Both the position numbers and the translations under genes were made by a program. This document shows, piece after piece, positions 16,115-25,294 of a DNA stretch of 64,000 nucleotides. Location of the stretch: NCBI GenBank assembly GCA_029212885.1, contig JARGPC010000002.1, forward strand, positions 352,474-416,473. The letters run 5' to 3'. Below the pieces are notes generated by a model. The model was not told where the DNA came from and ran no database searches. It worked only from the letters and a program-made list of their open reading frames with translations. Every line of letters starts with the position of its first letter. Position 1 is the stretch's first letter. The DNA is from Coxiellaceae bacterium (GTDB lineage Bacteria > Pseudomonadota > Gammaproteobacteria > Coxiellales > Coxiellaceae).

Positions 16115-17820
16115 GCGTGGAGCTCCTCAGTGGCAATGGTGTGAGGTTTTACCGTATATAGCTGGCCATCATAAGACCCCGCAAGGAAGCGTTTTTCTCG
16201 TGAATCATAAGTTAAACAAGAAATGCCAGAGGTGGTGAGCCTGTACTGTGTCCAGGTTTTGGTTGCTATGTGATATAAACATAGCGTGCCGCGGTAGTCA
16301 CCGCTAGCGATGTATTTTCCTGCGTCGTCTGCTGCCATGCATTTTATTGAATGTCGGTGTGGTGTTTTAATCTGTCGAATCTCTGTTTTAGAGAAAATTC
16401 GTAACGATAAGTCGCGGCTTACACTAGCAAACTGTTCGTGATTAATTGCCACGCAGTCATTGGCAATTTTATTGTGGCAGGAATCAAACCATTGCAAACA
16501 GTTATATTTAGAGCTGCTATGCAAGGCGGCATCACCTGATGCAGATACGGAAAAAATACCCAGTGGGTTGACAGCCAATGCCTTGATTGCGTTTTTATGT
16601 ATGGCTATACAACTGATGAAGTGTATTTCATCTGCTTTGCTGAGTAATACAAGTAATTCACCTGTATAGGTGCCGATATATATCATCGTAATTGTGGCCG
16701 CGTGCTTTTGATAGCACAGTGTGTTGAGTGGTGAGTGATGGCGATAAATAATGCGTTTAGTTACAGCATCAAATAATTCACCTGTTTGCCCGCCGGTTAG
16801 TAGCCGCCCGTCTATGTGAGCGATAAAGTTGCAAAGGCTTGGTACCGTGTATTGTATCGAATCATTGATTCGTATTTCGCCGGCGTCTCCGACGGTGTAT
16901 GTGGTGCCGCACTGGGTATGTATGGCATTAATGCCCCGTGTTGGTTGGCTTTTATTAATATCCCATTTGTTTTGCGTGGTATGATAACGAATATAGCGAT
17001 CATTGAAGCTAACAAACACAACTTGATCGTTACCTAAAAAAGCGCAAGCGCGCGCCCATACTTGATGAGGATAGTGTGTTCGATTGATTAATTTGAGTGT
17101 ATGATTTTTTTCGACTTTCCATAACGCCAAAGTGCCATCGTAGCTGAGACTAATGAGTTGTTGGTTGGCTTCGCTATAGCATAAGCGTTTAATACCGGCT
17201 CGGTGTGCTAGGTGGGTGAATTTTCTGTTGCTGTATAGGCTAATGATTTCACCATCATCATTGCCGCAATGGATGGTACCTGATGTGCTCAGTACGATTG
17301 TGTCTGTTTCAACGCCGTCTAAATTGACTTCGTTACAAAGCATACCAGTTTCAATATCCCATGTTTTAATGGTGCCGTCATCGCTGGAGCTGACCAGTTG
17401 TTTATCGTTGAGCCATATTATCGACAGCACATCGCATTGATGTCCATGTAAGATTTGCAAGCACTTGCCGTTAAAATCAAACACGCGTACACAAGTATCT
17501 CGAGAGCTTGTAGCTAGTAATTGCTTGGTGGGGTGGAATGCGACTGCTTCAACATCATCTTGATGACCTGTAAACAAAGCGACTAACTGCATGTCAGGTA
17601 CAGACCATAATCGTGCGCTGTAATCACTGCTGCTTGTCAGCAAGAATTCCCCACTGAGATCAAATTGACACTGATTGACTAAGTGATCATGGTGCCCCAC
17701 AGCGAGGGCTTGATCAGTGTGCGCATCCCACAAGATGACACGGTTATCATAACCTGCGGTTGCAATGTATTGTGTTTTAAAAGTGGCGATACCACTGATC
17801 GGTGCTGTGTGCTTAATCAT
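16111..17820 (-). CDS. WD40 repeat protein, ToxC-like
   Basis: A 569-residue protein built almost entirely of WD40 repeats, enough for one or two seven-bladed propellers. Clear repeats near the N-terminus end in YDNRVILWDA, SDYSARLWSV, SRDTCVRVFDF, DDGTIKTWDI and YDGTLALWKV. There is no signal peptide, so it is cytoplasmic. It overlaps the GTP cyclohydrolase gene by 8 bp. A cytoplasmic WD40 protein between GTP cyclohydrolase II and an FGE-like protein is the distinctive arrangement of toxB-toxC-toxD in toxoflavin producers. WD40 proteins there are required for biosynthesis, though the exact chemistry is not known to me. Confidence 0.85.
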   Translation of the reverse strand: MIKHTAPISGIATFKTQYIATAGYDNRVILWDAHTDQALAVGHHDHLVNQCQFDLSGEFLLTSSSDYSARLWSVPDMQLVALFTGHQDDVEAVAFHPTKQLLATSSRDTCVRVFDFNGKCLQILHGHQCDVLSIIWLNDKQLVSSSDDGTIKTWDIETGMLCNEVNLDGVETDTIVLSTSGTIHCGNDDGEIISLYSNRKFTHLAHRAGIKRLCYSEANQQLISLSYDGTLALWKVEKNHTLKLINRTHYPHQVWARACAFLGNDQVVFVSFNDRYIRYHTTQNKWDINKSQPTRGINAIHTQCGTTYTVGDAGEIRINDSIQYTVPSLCNFIAHIDGRLLTGGQTGELFDAVTKRIIYRHHSPLNTLCYQKHAATITMIYIGTYTGELLVLLSKADEIHFISCIAIHKNAIKALAVNPLGIFSVSASGDAALHSSSKYNCLQWFDSCHNKIANDCVAINHEQFASVSRDLSLRIFSKTEIRQIKTPHRHSIKCMAADDAGKYIASGDYRGTLCLYHIATKTWTQYRLTTSGISCLTYDSREKRFLAGSYDGQLYTVKPHTIATEELHA

Positions 17821-18445
17821 GTGTGCTGTCTGCTAGTAGGTAGTTGTTAATGTTGGGTTGTTTGAACTGATGGCCGCTGATTTTAATCTTTGCATTCAAA
17901 TAGTCATTATTATTTGGCGTGTTGTGCCGACTTGTGCTGATGCGCTCAACTACATTGATGCCGTAGTGCTCTAATTGTTGGTGCTTATCAGGGTTGTTGC
18001 TAATCAAGCGGACATGAGAAATATTTAGAGCAAACAACATTTGCGCTGCGGCGTGGTAGTCGCGTAGATCGTGTTGAAAATTGAGTTTTTCATTGGCTTG
18101 ATAGGTGTCTAATCCTTGGTTTTGTAATGCATAGGCGTCTAGCTTATTGTAAAGGCCGATACCGCGGCCTTCTTGACGTAGATACAATATAACACCTCCA
18201 TGATGTTGCATGACCTTGATTGTTTCTTGTAATTGATTTCCGCAATCACATTTTTTAGAGCCAAAAACATCACCAGTTAAACACTCTGAATGCAGTCGCA
18301 CAAACGGTTGTTCGTGTTCGTCTGCTTGATGGAAAATTAATGCAATATGCTCTTTGGGGTCACACAGGTCATTGAAGGAGCAGGTTTCAACTGTGTGGTT
18401 CGCCATCGGAATGGCAACACGGTTTCGTATGTTAGCGGTAGTCAT
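17813..18445 (-). CDS. ribA: GTP cyclohydrolase II (RibA / ToxB-like)
   Basis: A 210-residue GTP cyclohydrolase II of normal length. The zinc ligands are present as SECLTGDVFGSKKCDCG, followed by LYLRQEGRGIGL and the active-site segment LNFQHDLRDY; RLISNNPDK is also conserved. The enzyme opens GTP to 2,5-diamino-6-ribosylamino-pyrimidinone phosphate, the first step of both riboflavin and toxoflavin synthesis. GGAAGG precedes the ATG. The gene leads an operon with WD40, SUMF1-like and PRTase genes and no other riboflavin gene, which favours a specialised ToxB-like role over housekeeping riboflavin synthesis. Confidence 0.9.
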   Translation of the reverse strand: MTTANIRNRVAIPMANHTVETCSFNDLCDPKEHIALIFHQADEHEQPFVRLHSECLTGDVFGSKKCDCGNQLQETIKVMQHHGGVILYLRQEGRGIGLYNKLDAYALQNQGLDTYQANEKLNFQHDLRDYHAAAQMLFALNISHVRLISNNPDKHQQLEHYGINVVERISTSRHNTPNNNDYLNAKIKISGHQFKQPNINNYLLADSTHD

Positions 18446-18528
18446 GGCGCCTTCCAGTAATAGGTTGTTTTATTATTTGTTACTGTATATCGGCCGTCGC
18501 GGTTGCGATAGGTCTCGGTTGGTAACAC
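18442..18528 (-). CDS. Possible 28-codon leader ORF overlapping ribA-like start
   Basis: On the minus strand a small frame runs from a GTG at 18528 to a TGA at 18442 that overlaps the ATG of the GTP cyclohydrolase gene (ATGA). The peptide contains TETYRNRDGRYTVTNNK and ends YYWKAP. No clear ribosome-binding site precedes the GTG; the frame is open for nine codons further upstream. It may be a coupled micro-ORF, the tail of a lost gene, or chance. Confidence 0.25.
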   Translation of the reverse strand: MLPTETYRNRDGRYTVTNNKTTYYWKAP

Positions 18529-18786
18529 CGGGTTGCGTTGGGCGCAACCCTTTAATTAGCTCTTAATGTAGTCAGTTGCGCGTCTGTCTATTCACAGGGT
18601 GTTAATGATCTAATGTGAATGGAATCGTTAAATATAAATACTATTTATCAATAGGTTAATCGCATGCCGGCGGAGTGTAGTGCAGTTAATATTGTCTTAA
18701 TTAGTTATACATATACTACCTATACAAAAAAATAAATTGATATCAAGCCGTTGTTTTGGTGCATTAGTTTAAGGTTGAGACGAATT
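18446..18786. other. Divergent intergenic region between ribA-like and GDPD genes
   Basis: Apart from the possible micro-ORF and one hairpin (18530-18550), I see no gene here. It must carry the promoter of the tox-like operon and that of the plus-strand phosphodiesterase gene. No FMN-riboswitch-like conserved segments were found on the minus strand. Confidence 0.45.
18530..18550. promoter_or_regulatory. 8-bp perfect inverted repeat in the ribA-like leader region
   Basis: GGGTTGCG and CGCAACCC flank a five-base centre, 85 bp upstream of the ribA-like start. It could be an mRNA hairpin or an operator for a dyad-binding regulator such as the LysR protein. Role inferred only from position. Confidence 0.35.
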
Positions 18787-20001
18787 ATGTTTTATATTAT
18801 TTCACATCGTGGCGGTATTGGACCTACCAGTCGGCAATGTCAAGGCAAGGTTTTGCATGATGGTTTTGATTTCCCAGAAAATACGGCTGTGGGCTTTAAT
18901 GCGGTTGCGGGCACGCCTGGAATGATGGGTATAGAGTGCGATGTCTTTTTGACTAGAGATGAGCAGTTAGTCGTTATTCATGATAATGAATTAGATAGAA
19001 ACGTGGACATGGTTACAGACGTATTTCGTGCTAAGTTCCCGGAAAAATGTGAGTCGTTTACTCCGCACACTAAGTGGGAGAAAGATGTAGCTCCTAGTCT
19101 GGGGTATGTCAGTGATTATACGTTTGAAGAGCTACAAACATATTTTACTTTTGGGCACGGGCAAAAAATAATAACCTTAACGGATTTCTTGGAAATATGC
19201 GTTAAGAACGATAAGGTGCCGAACATTGAAATAAAGGGCGACGCTAAGAATGGTTATTACGTTCATAAATTACTAAAAGAGCTGAACTACAGTGGACGTT
19301 ACCAAATTACTTCTTTTGATTTAGAGGCGCTTAATGGTTTCTCTGAAGCTTACAAGGCTTCACCTACTATTTGCCAGCCGGAGATTGCCTTTTGTGTAAA
19401 AACAGGTATGTTACATGAAGCTGGTTCTATTGTTCATGACACAAGATATCCATGGGTACCTTTGCAAGATGCAGAAATAGATAAAGATGAGCCGTTAAGA
19501 CCAAAAGAAACGGATATTGAAGTTTTTTCAGTTTTAGCTAAAAAATTACTAGCAGTTGGAATAAATACCATCGATATCACTTCATCAGACTTAAGTGAAT
19601 CATTACTGGAAGCATGTCAATTACTTGGAGTAAAGGTGGTAATCGCATTGAATACCTTGCGTGTAAAAGGTCAGTTGATGGCAAGTGCTGAAGATGTTGA
19701 AGAACAGTGCAGGCTTGAGTCGTTAGATGTTAGTGCTATCCAGAGAATAGAGATAAGTCGTATATTGCGTATAGTCGCTAGCAATCCAGTAGATGTATAT
19801 TTTAAAGTTGATCATGTGCAAAAGGCCATTAGTTTGATCGAGGCTGCATATAAAGAAGGGGATGTAGCAACAACGCCGTTGATGTCATCTTCGATGTCTC
19901 ACTCGTTATTTGCAGTTGCGCCACCTGTTGCTGGATCAGAAGCTCCCACGGAAGCATCTTTGTTGTTAGTTGAAAAAGATCTTTCTATGAGTCGCAAGTA
20001 A
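18787..20001 (+). CDS. Glycerophosphodiester phosphodiesterase (GDPD) family protein
   Basis: A 404-residue cytoplasmic protein with the GDPD TIM-barrel core: ISHRGG at the N-terminus, FPENTAVGF, the metal and acid residues in IECDVFLTRD, the catalytic second His in VVIHDNELDR, and the metal Glu in NIEIKGD. The family hydrolyses deacylated phospholipids to glycerol-3-phosphate and an alcohol. There is no signal peptide. It is longer than the usual 250-residue enzyme; the last 130 residues are not recognised. The start at 18787 begins directly with FYIISHRGG; the longer frame adds 12 residues. Isolated gene, transcribed alone. Confidence 0.85.
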   Translation: MFYIISHRGGIGPTSRQCQGKVLHDGFDFPENTAVGFNAVAGTPGMMGIECDVFLTRDEQLVVIHDNELDRNVDMVTDVFRAKFPEKCESFTPHTKWEKDVAPSLGYVSDYTFEELQTYFTFGHGQKIITLTDFLEICVKNDKVPNIEIKGDAKNGYYVHKLLKELNYSGRYQITSFDLEALNGFSEAYKASPTICQPEIAFCVKTGMLHEAGSIVHDTRYPWVPLQDAEIDKDEPLRPKETDIEVFSVLAKKLLAVGINTIDITSSDLSESLLEACQLLGVKVVIALNTLRVKGQLMASAEDVEEQCRLESLDVSAIQRIEISRILRIVASNPVDVYFKVDHVQKAISLIEAAYKEGDVATTPLMSSSMSHSLFAVAPPVAGSEAPTEASLLLVEKDLSMSRK

Positions 20002-20009
20002 CGGTTGCG

Positions 20010-21674
20010 TTAATAAATATTCAAATACGATAATCTCGTTATCTCACTTTCAGTGTCGCTATTATCGGTGCAAGTACCTAAGCTGCTGCCATTGATCGCG
20101 CAAGTGAGTAGTTGATTGGTGCCTTTATTCGCCACCAGTAGGTTAGTATCCGTTGCGTTATAGGAAACACCAACCGGTCCTGATAGGGCCACACCTCCAC
20201 CAGCGGCTAAGTTCGTACAAGAAGCCAAAACGCCAGTTGCTGCATCAGCAGAGCAGGTGTAGAGGCTGGAGCCGCATTGCTGACTGATATTGTCCTGACC
20301 CAAATAAAATGTAGTTGCATTGACGAAGCTGATCTGTGCGGGACATATGCCTACGTCGATAAAAATACTAGGTTTATCGCAGGTTAAGTCACCGCTGCTA
20401 TTTGCCGTGCAATTAAAAATGGTGGCGGGCGAACTAAACATATCTGAGATATAAGCCACGCCGTTACTGTTAAAGGCAATATCCGATGGTCGGGTGGGTG
20501 AGTTGCCTGCAACAATTGCATTACCACAACTTAAGTCACCGTCTGTATCAATACTGCATTTCGCGACAGGATCTACATCGCCCGGTGAATCGGCGCCAAA
20601 GTTCGCTGCGTAGAGATAGGTGCTGCCATTCGATGCGGTTTGAAAACTAATGCCTCGCGGTGCTGATAAGTCGCGTGCCCCGGTATCACTGCAGCTAATT
20701 AAACATCCATCGGACTCAATGTCGCAACGATTGATAAACGAACGGTTACTGCTTAGTGGTGGCGCCTGGTCAATGCTGACATAGACCTTAGATCCGGCCG
20801 CATTAACGATCGCATCTTCGGTGTTATTATTAAACGAATCAAAGTACTCAAAGCCGGAATTTACGCAGTCTTCTAATGATCCCGTATTTACATCTAAGAA
20901 GCATTTCAGCATGCGTGGACCATTAGGGATATAAGTTAAGCCGGTCAGGGTTGATGTTTCTAGTTCCACATCAGACGCTGTATCGGATTGTAAAGTGGCT
21001 GTTAAGCTATGCGCTCCGACAGCTGTTGGGTTAAACGTTGCCGTCCACGTGCACGAGGCACCAGCTGATAATGATACTTGGCTGCTGGATGATCCGCAGG
21101 TATTGCTGATATTGCTAATATAAGTTGTTGGGGTTACAGAGATATAAACGCCGGCCACTGCCGCACTGCTGCTGCCATTTGTAAAAGTAAATGTTACTGT
21201 TTGATCGGTATTTTGCGCGGTGGCTTGTGGTAGCCCAGCCGTTAACGTTCCAGTAATGCTGGTGCTTGTAGCTGATGCCGTGACTGTCACGTTAGTTGCG
21301 GGTTTAGAGCACAGCACTCCGTTACTCGCACAAAAGCGGGGATATAAAACGGTATCTGTGGTGTCATTGCCGCGAGTTAGTTGTGTGATAATCGTACAGG
21401 ATGCATTGGCGAACAGTTCATCGCCATTCACGCAGGTGCCGCCAATAATCTGCCCTGTCACGCTGCTGCCTGATACAAACACATCATTAAATTGGATATT
21501 GTTCCACTGTTGATTGACACCATTGGTAACGGTCGTTGTTAGGTTGGTCGTACTGTTGGCAGCCAATTGCACGGTGTTTCGATTCGGTGCTACGGTAAAA
21601 ATAGATCGTGCCAATAGTGGGCTGCTAAACGAAATGATGCTGATTATAACGACTGATTTAATCCATGAGTTCAT
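20010..21674 (-). CDS. Secreted Ig-like plus beta-propeller-like surface protein
   Basis: A 554-residue protein with a clear signal peptide (cleavage after about SPLLARS). Residues 25-250 are Thr/Ser-rich beta structure with two Ig-like or choice-of-anchor-type segments (GASCTWTATFNPTAVGAHSL). The remainder has NHL/YVTN-like repeats of the type CSIDTDGDLSCGNA, NSNGVAYISDMF and NATDTNLLVANKG. Many cysteines suggest disulfides in the periplasm or on the surface. AGGGAG precedes the ATG. It follows the outer-membrane barrel gene by 29 bp, so both are probably one transcript. Confidence 0.72.
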   Translation of the reverse strand: MNSWIKSVVIISIISFSSPLLARSIFTVAPNRNTVQLAANSTTNLTTTVTNGVNQQWNNIQFNDVFVSGSSVTGQIIGGTCVNGDELFANASCTIITQLTRGNDTTDTVLYPRFCASNGVLCSKPATNVTVTASATSTSITGTLTAGLPQATAQNTDQTVTFTFTNGSSSAAVAGVYISVTPTTYISNISNTCGSSSSQVSLSAGASCTWTATFNPTAVGAHSLTATLQSDTASDVELETSTLTGLTYIPNGPRMLKCFLDVNTGSLEDCVNSGFEYFDSFNNNTEDAIVNAAGSKVYVSIDQAPPLSSNRSFINRCDIESDGCLISCSDTGARDLSAPRGISFQTASNGSTYLYAANFGADSPGDVDPVAKCSIDTDGDLSCGNAIVAGNSPTRPSDIAFNSNGVAYISDMFSSPATIFNCTANSSGDLTCDKPSIFIDVGICPAQISFVNATTFYLGQDNISQQCGSSLYTCSADAATGVLASCTNLAAGGGVALSGPVGVSYNATDTNLLVANKGTNQLLTCAINGSSLGTCTDNSDTESEITRLSYLNIY

Positions 21675-21703
21675 CCGTTGACACTCCCTTGGTGATGTTG
21701 GCT

Positions 21704-22462
21704 TTATACAGCAAAGCTGTAGGTAATATTTAGAAAATGCCCCTGCAATACAGGTGTTTGCAATTCATTCTGTGTCGACTGGCTGAGTGAGGGCGATAGA
21801 CTTGCACGATCAGCCCAAAAATATTGGTAACCCATGCTCACGCTGTTGTGGTTGACAAACTCATGTGACACACCAAAGCCGATGGACCACGCAGCGTGCA
21901 CACTACTATTATTGCCGAAAGGGTTGGTCATTGGCGATGCCGTGCTGCCGGCGGGCGTAGTTTCCTGGTAATTGGTAACCCGCTCATAAGCCATGCCAGC
22001 GCCAGCCATAATGTAGGGGTTAAGATTAAATTGTTTTAGCTGATAGGGCCAAGAAAATTGCGCTTGCAGCATGCCTATATACGCTGGCTTAATGGTGTAG
22101 GTGTAGTTGAGCTGATCAAAGTCAGTTGCAAAATTATATAAAGGCTGGACAACACCGCTGGCATCATTAAATTGCACTCGATAAAGGTTTAACGATAAAG
22201 CCATGTTGGTTTTTGTGCCTAGCTGCTTATTTAGTCCTGCGCCGATACCTAACATATAAGCAAACTCAGAAGATTGGTTGCCCACGTAACGGTTTTGAAT
22301 ATTACTGGTTAACCATAGTTTTTGGCTGTATGCGTTTTGAACGCTGCCGCCCAGTCCGCCGATTAAATTGATAAAAAATGACTGGTCAGCTTTAGCTATT
22401 GCAGCAGCAGATAAGCAACACAAACTACAAATAACAAAGGGACGCTTAGCGAGTGCGAACAT
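21704..22462 (-). CDS. Outer membrane beta-barrel protein
   Basis: About 252 residues with a signal peptide (FALAKRPFVICSLC... cleaved near AIAKA). The mature part alternates aromatic and small residues as in 8-stranded porin-like barrels, and it ends in FLNITYSFAV with the C-terminal aromatic pattern of barrel proteins. Segments such as PYIMAGAGMAYERV and GYQYFWADRA are typical of OmpW/OprF-type barrels. I chose the ATG at 22462 because GGAAG lies five bases before it; the longest frame begins at 22474. Role may be adhesion or permeability; not known. Confidence 0.72.
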   Translation of the reverse strand: MFALAKRPFVICSLCCLSAAAIAKADQSFFINLIGGLGGSVQNAYSQKLWLTSNIQNRYVGNQSSEFAYMLGIGAGLNKQLGTKTNMALSLNLYRVQFNDASGVVQPLYNFATDFDQLNYTYTIKPAYIGMLQAQFSWPYQLKQFNLNPYIMAGAGMAYERVTNYQETTPAGSTASPMTNPFGNNSSVHAAWSIGFGVSHEFVNHNSVSMGYQYFWADRASLSPSLSQSTQNELQTPVLQGHFLNITYSFAV

Positions 22463-22635
22463 CATATCTTCCATGGCTAGGGTTCTTAATTTACGGTACC
22501 AGTTTTAGCTTGAGAAACCAAGTGTAATACCAGATAGCAATGGCTGTGCTGGTGGCACACAAAATAAACGATTGTTGAAATTTGCCGCAAAGCATGTAAT
22601 ATGATCGCAATATTAACTGTGTGGGAGAGTATGTA

Positions 22636-23037
22636 ATGAAAAGAGGTATAATTGTAGCTGCGGCGCTATTGACTGTGAGCGGTGTGGCAGTAGCGAAACA
22701 CCCATTTTATCCAAATGGTAAGTTCATTAATAACTCAGCGACAAAATTGCATATTATGCAGCCAAGACAGTATTATTCAATCCAAAATTTATGGAATGAT
22801 ATGATACCTGCGTATATGACTATTCCAATGGAAATTTACGTTACTGATTCGCGTAAGCCAATCGCGGAGAATGCGATAACAACTTTTCAATTGGTTCCAG
22901 CTAATAACCAAGCACCTGCCTGTGTGTACACGGTGTATAATCGTGGAAGCATGATTACTTCGAATAATTCAGAGGTATGCCAATACTATCGTAATGGTAA
23001 TGAGGGTTTCGTGTTTACCTATAATTACAAGCAGTAG
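22636..23037 (+). CDS. Small secreted protein of unknown function
   Basis: A 133-residue protein with an N-terminal signal peptide (KRGIIVAAALLTVSGVAVA, cleavage likely before KHPFYP). The rest is predicted beta-rich and contains two cysteines (PACVYTV and EVCQYY) that could pair in the periplasm. GGGAG precedes the ATG at 22636; the longer GTG frame is less likely. No family recognised. It is convergent with the FUSC gene. Confidence 0.65.
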   Translation: MKRGIIVAAALLTVSGVAVAKHPFYPNGKFINNSATKLHIMQPRQYYSIQNLWNDMIPAYMTIPMEIYVTDSRKPIAENAITTFQLVPANNQAPACVYTVYNRGSMITSNNSEVCQYYRNGNEGFVFTYNYKQ

Positions 23038-23047
23038 CTAACACCAT

Positions 23048-25294
23048 CTAGGTTGCTTTTATGTATTCTTGTGCTTCGATAATTACGGCTAAGGCGTCAG
23101 TCATTTGTGTTTGTAGGTTGATAAGTCGTTGCAGGCCGTTATGTAATATGGCCACTGTTTGAATTTCAGCTACCTGACTTGATTTCCATAAGGGTGATTG
23201 CAGTAATTGTTGGATGATGTGTTGCAGCTTTTGCATTAATTCGTTGAGCTTTAAATCAGGTGTGGTGGCTGTGTCATGAATTTGTTTAGCTAAGTCTTGG
23301 GTGTTATTTGCCAGTTCAGTAAAAATGGGTTTGCTTTTTTGTAGGTAGTTTCGTGCCAGTTCACTATTGTTTGGGCAGCGAAAATAAAAATACTGCATCA
23401 TTAGGATGGTGGCCGCCATCGACTCGGTGAAATCGAGTAAATGCAAGCCTCGACTGGCGCGCCGACTGACAAATTTATGTTTCCAATTCAGTTGTTGTAA
23501 AAAACGATCAGCGTTAGTTAATGATTGGTGCATGAGTAATACTTCATGTTGAACGAGGGGTTGTTGACAGTTTGTTTGTTGCAGTTGTGTTAGGGCATGC
23601 GCACTGTGTTGCAGTGATTGTACTAAATCATCGCCGTAAGCTTTTAAATAATCAAATGGCAAGATAAAGCGACTGGTAAAGCTGATGATACAGACGCCTA
23701 ATACGATAGCAATGACGATAAATAAGCCAGTATCTAAATTGCCGCGCGTGGCCGGTGGGGTGATGATGGCAATCACAAATGACAATATAAAAAATATACC
23801 ATATAGCATGAACGGTTTATTTTGCAGTTGAGAGATAGTAAAAAAGTAGGAGGCGAATGTGGTGGCGAGAAATAAGCAAGCCAGCACGATACCAAATTGC
23901 GGAAAATAATTCAGCAGATACAGTGCGCACCAGGCGGCTGCAGTTCCGGACACCGCCCCAAGGATTCCCAGGCCAAGATTAGAAAGCAGTGGATTGTAAT
24001 TGGATACGGTGGCAAGTGCTATGGTTGTTCCAGCAATAACAGGGATCATGTCACTCCACTGAAAGTATTGCTGCAACATCAATACAGCACAGAAAGCCAA
24101 GGCGGCATGTAAGCTGTAATGCAGGCGTTCTTTATTCAGCGGAAAGGCTTTTGTTTTTTTAGGTGCGGCGAGACCGCCAAATTCGCTTTCTAAGGATTTT
24201 TTTGGGTGTGTAGATTTTATGGCGCGGAAGTCATTGATGATTGCTTCACTTTCACCTAGCACCATAACGAGTCGCTGCATGATGGTGAGCCAAATGATGC
24301 GGTTAAGCAGCTTGGAGTTGGCTTGGTGGCGTAATCGTTTTATGTTTAAGCGTAATAGGGCTCGTAAGCGTGTGGCAGATTGATCGCTGTAACTGCTTTT
24401 TTCTGAGCTTTCAGGGCTTGTGACTAACTGCTGTAAGCGAGTGAACTGTGTAGCGCAATACGATTTTGCTTGATTAAGCACCTCTCGATCGTGTTTGGCA
24501 ATATCACAGTCTTTTACGGTATAGTATTCTCCCATAATGCGTAATGTGTTTAGTAATATTTGCATGCGTTTCATTTGATAGGTTAGCCGAACGCCATGCT
24601 GTGGGTGGAAGCGTTTGCGCTTATTCTCATGGCGTGCAAACTCCATTTGTAATAATAAATATTTTATATGCAAGTTGCAGGCTTTCAGTTGACGCTGAAT
24701 GGTGTAATAGCGGCTGGGTTTGGTTTGATTGATGTAAGGATCGACGATATGTAGGTATAGATGTTGGTATTGCTTTAACAGGCTTACGATAAGGTCAATT
24801 GATGTTTTGTGAGCGCAGTCGAATCCTAACAGAATTAATATTACTGTCGAGCCAATGATGGCGAGCGATATTTCCAAGCCGCGCTCCAAGCCAAAGTGTG
24901 CAATGCCACCCAGGTTGTTTGGACCTAAGACCAGTATATTGATCAGTGCTAAGCAGCATAAGAGGCCAGCCCATGATAGGTTGGGTTTGGCTGCATAATA
25001 TAAAACGCAACCAACTGTGATTATGACGAGGGGGTAATAAACCCAATTAAAGTTGTAAGTGAGAGTGATGGCAAGGGCGAGGCCAACGCCGACCCAGGTA
25101 CCAATGAATCGGCCTTTCATCATTTTAATCGATTGGCCCACGTTAGGTTGAATGCACATAAAGCCAAGAAATATCGCCCACCAAAAATTATGGTAGTGGT
25201 AATACATGGCAATCGAGGCAATCACACACAATGAAATTCCTGCCTTCATGGCATGAATTAAATAGTGATGATCGATTGCTCGAGTGATCTTCAT
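23048..25294 (-). CDS. FUSC family inner-membrane efflux protein
   Basis: A 748-residue membrane protein of the fusaric acid resistance / AaeB / YccS group. It has two hydrophobic blocks, each of about six helices (roughly residues 15-155 and 385-530), separated by a long basic soluble region and followed by a helical C-terminal domain. The start WWAIFLGFMCIQPNVGQS is typical of the first FUSC domain. These proteins work with a periplasmic HlyD-type adaptor to export aromatic acids or amphipathic drugs. Its ATG overlaps the stop of the HlyD-type gene, consistent with an AaeA-AaeB-like pair. Confidence 0.85.
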   Translation of the reverse strand: MKITRAIDHHYLIHAMKAGISLCVIASIAMYYHYHNFWWAIFLGFMCIQPNVGQSIKMMKGRFIGTWVGVGLALAITLTYNFNWVYYPLVIITVGCVLYYAAKPNLSWAGLLCCLALINILVLGPNNLGGIAHFGLERGLEISLAIIGSTVILILLGFDCAHKTSIDLIVSLLKQYQHLYLHIVDPYINQTKPSRYYTIQRQLKACNLHIKYLLLQMEFARHENKRKRFHPQHGVRLTYQMKRMQILLNTLRIMGEYYTVKDCDIAKHDREVLNQAKSYCATQFTRLQQLVTSPESSEKSSYSDQSATRLRALLRLNIKRLRHQANSKLLNRIIWLTIMQRLVMVLGESEAIINDFRAIKSTHPKKSLESEFGGLAAPKKTKAFPLNKERLHYSLHAALAFCAVLMLQQYFQWSDMIPVIAGTTIALATVSNYNPLLSNLGLGILGAVSGTAAAWCALYLLNYFPQFGIVLACLFLATTFASYFFTISQLQNKPFMLYGIFFILSFVIAIITPPATRGNLDTGLFIVIAIVLGVCIISFTSRFILPFDYLKAYGDDLVQSLQHSAHALTQLQQTNCQQPLVQHEVLLMHQSLTNADRFLQQLNWKHKFVSRRASRGLHLLDFTESMAATILMMQYFYFRCPNNSELARNYLQKSKPIFTELANNTQDLAKQIHDTATTPDLKLNELMQKLQHIIQQLLQSPLWKSSQVAEIQTVAILHNGLQRLINLQTQMTDALAVIIEAQEYIKAT

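Noticed and set aside
18446-18600. FMN riboswitch upstream of the ribA-like gene
   Set aside because: I looked on the minus strand for the conserved RFN segments and did not find them; only a short hairpin is present.
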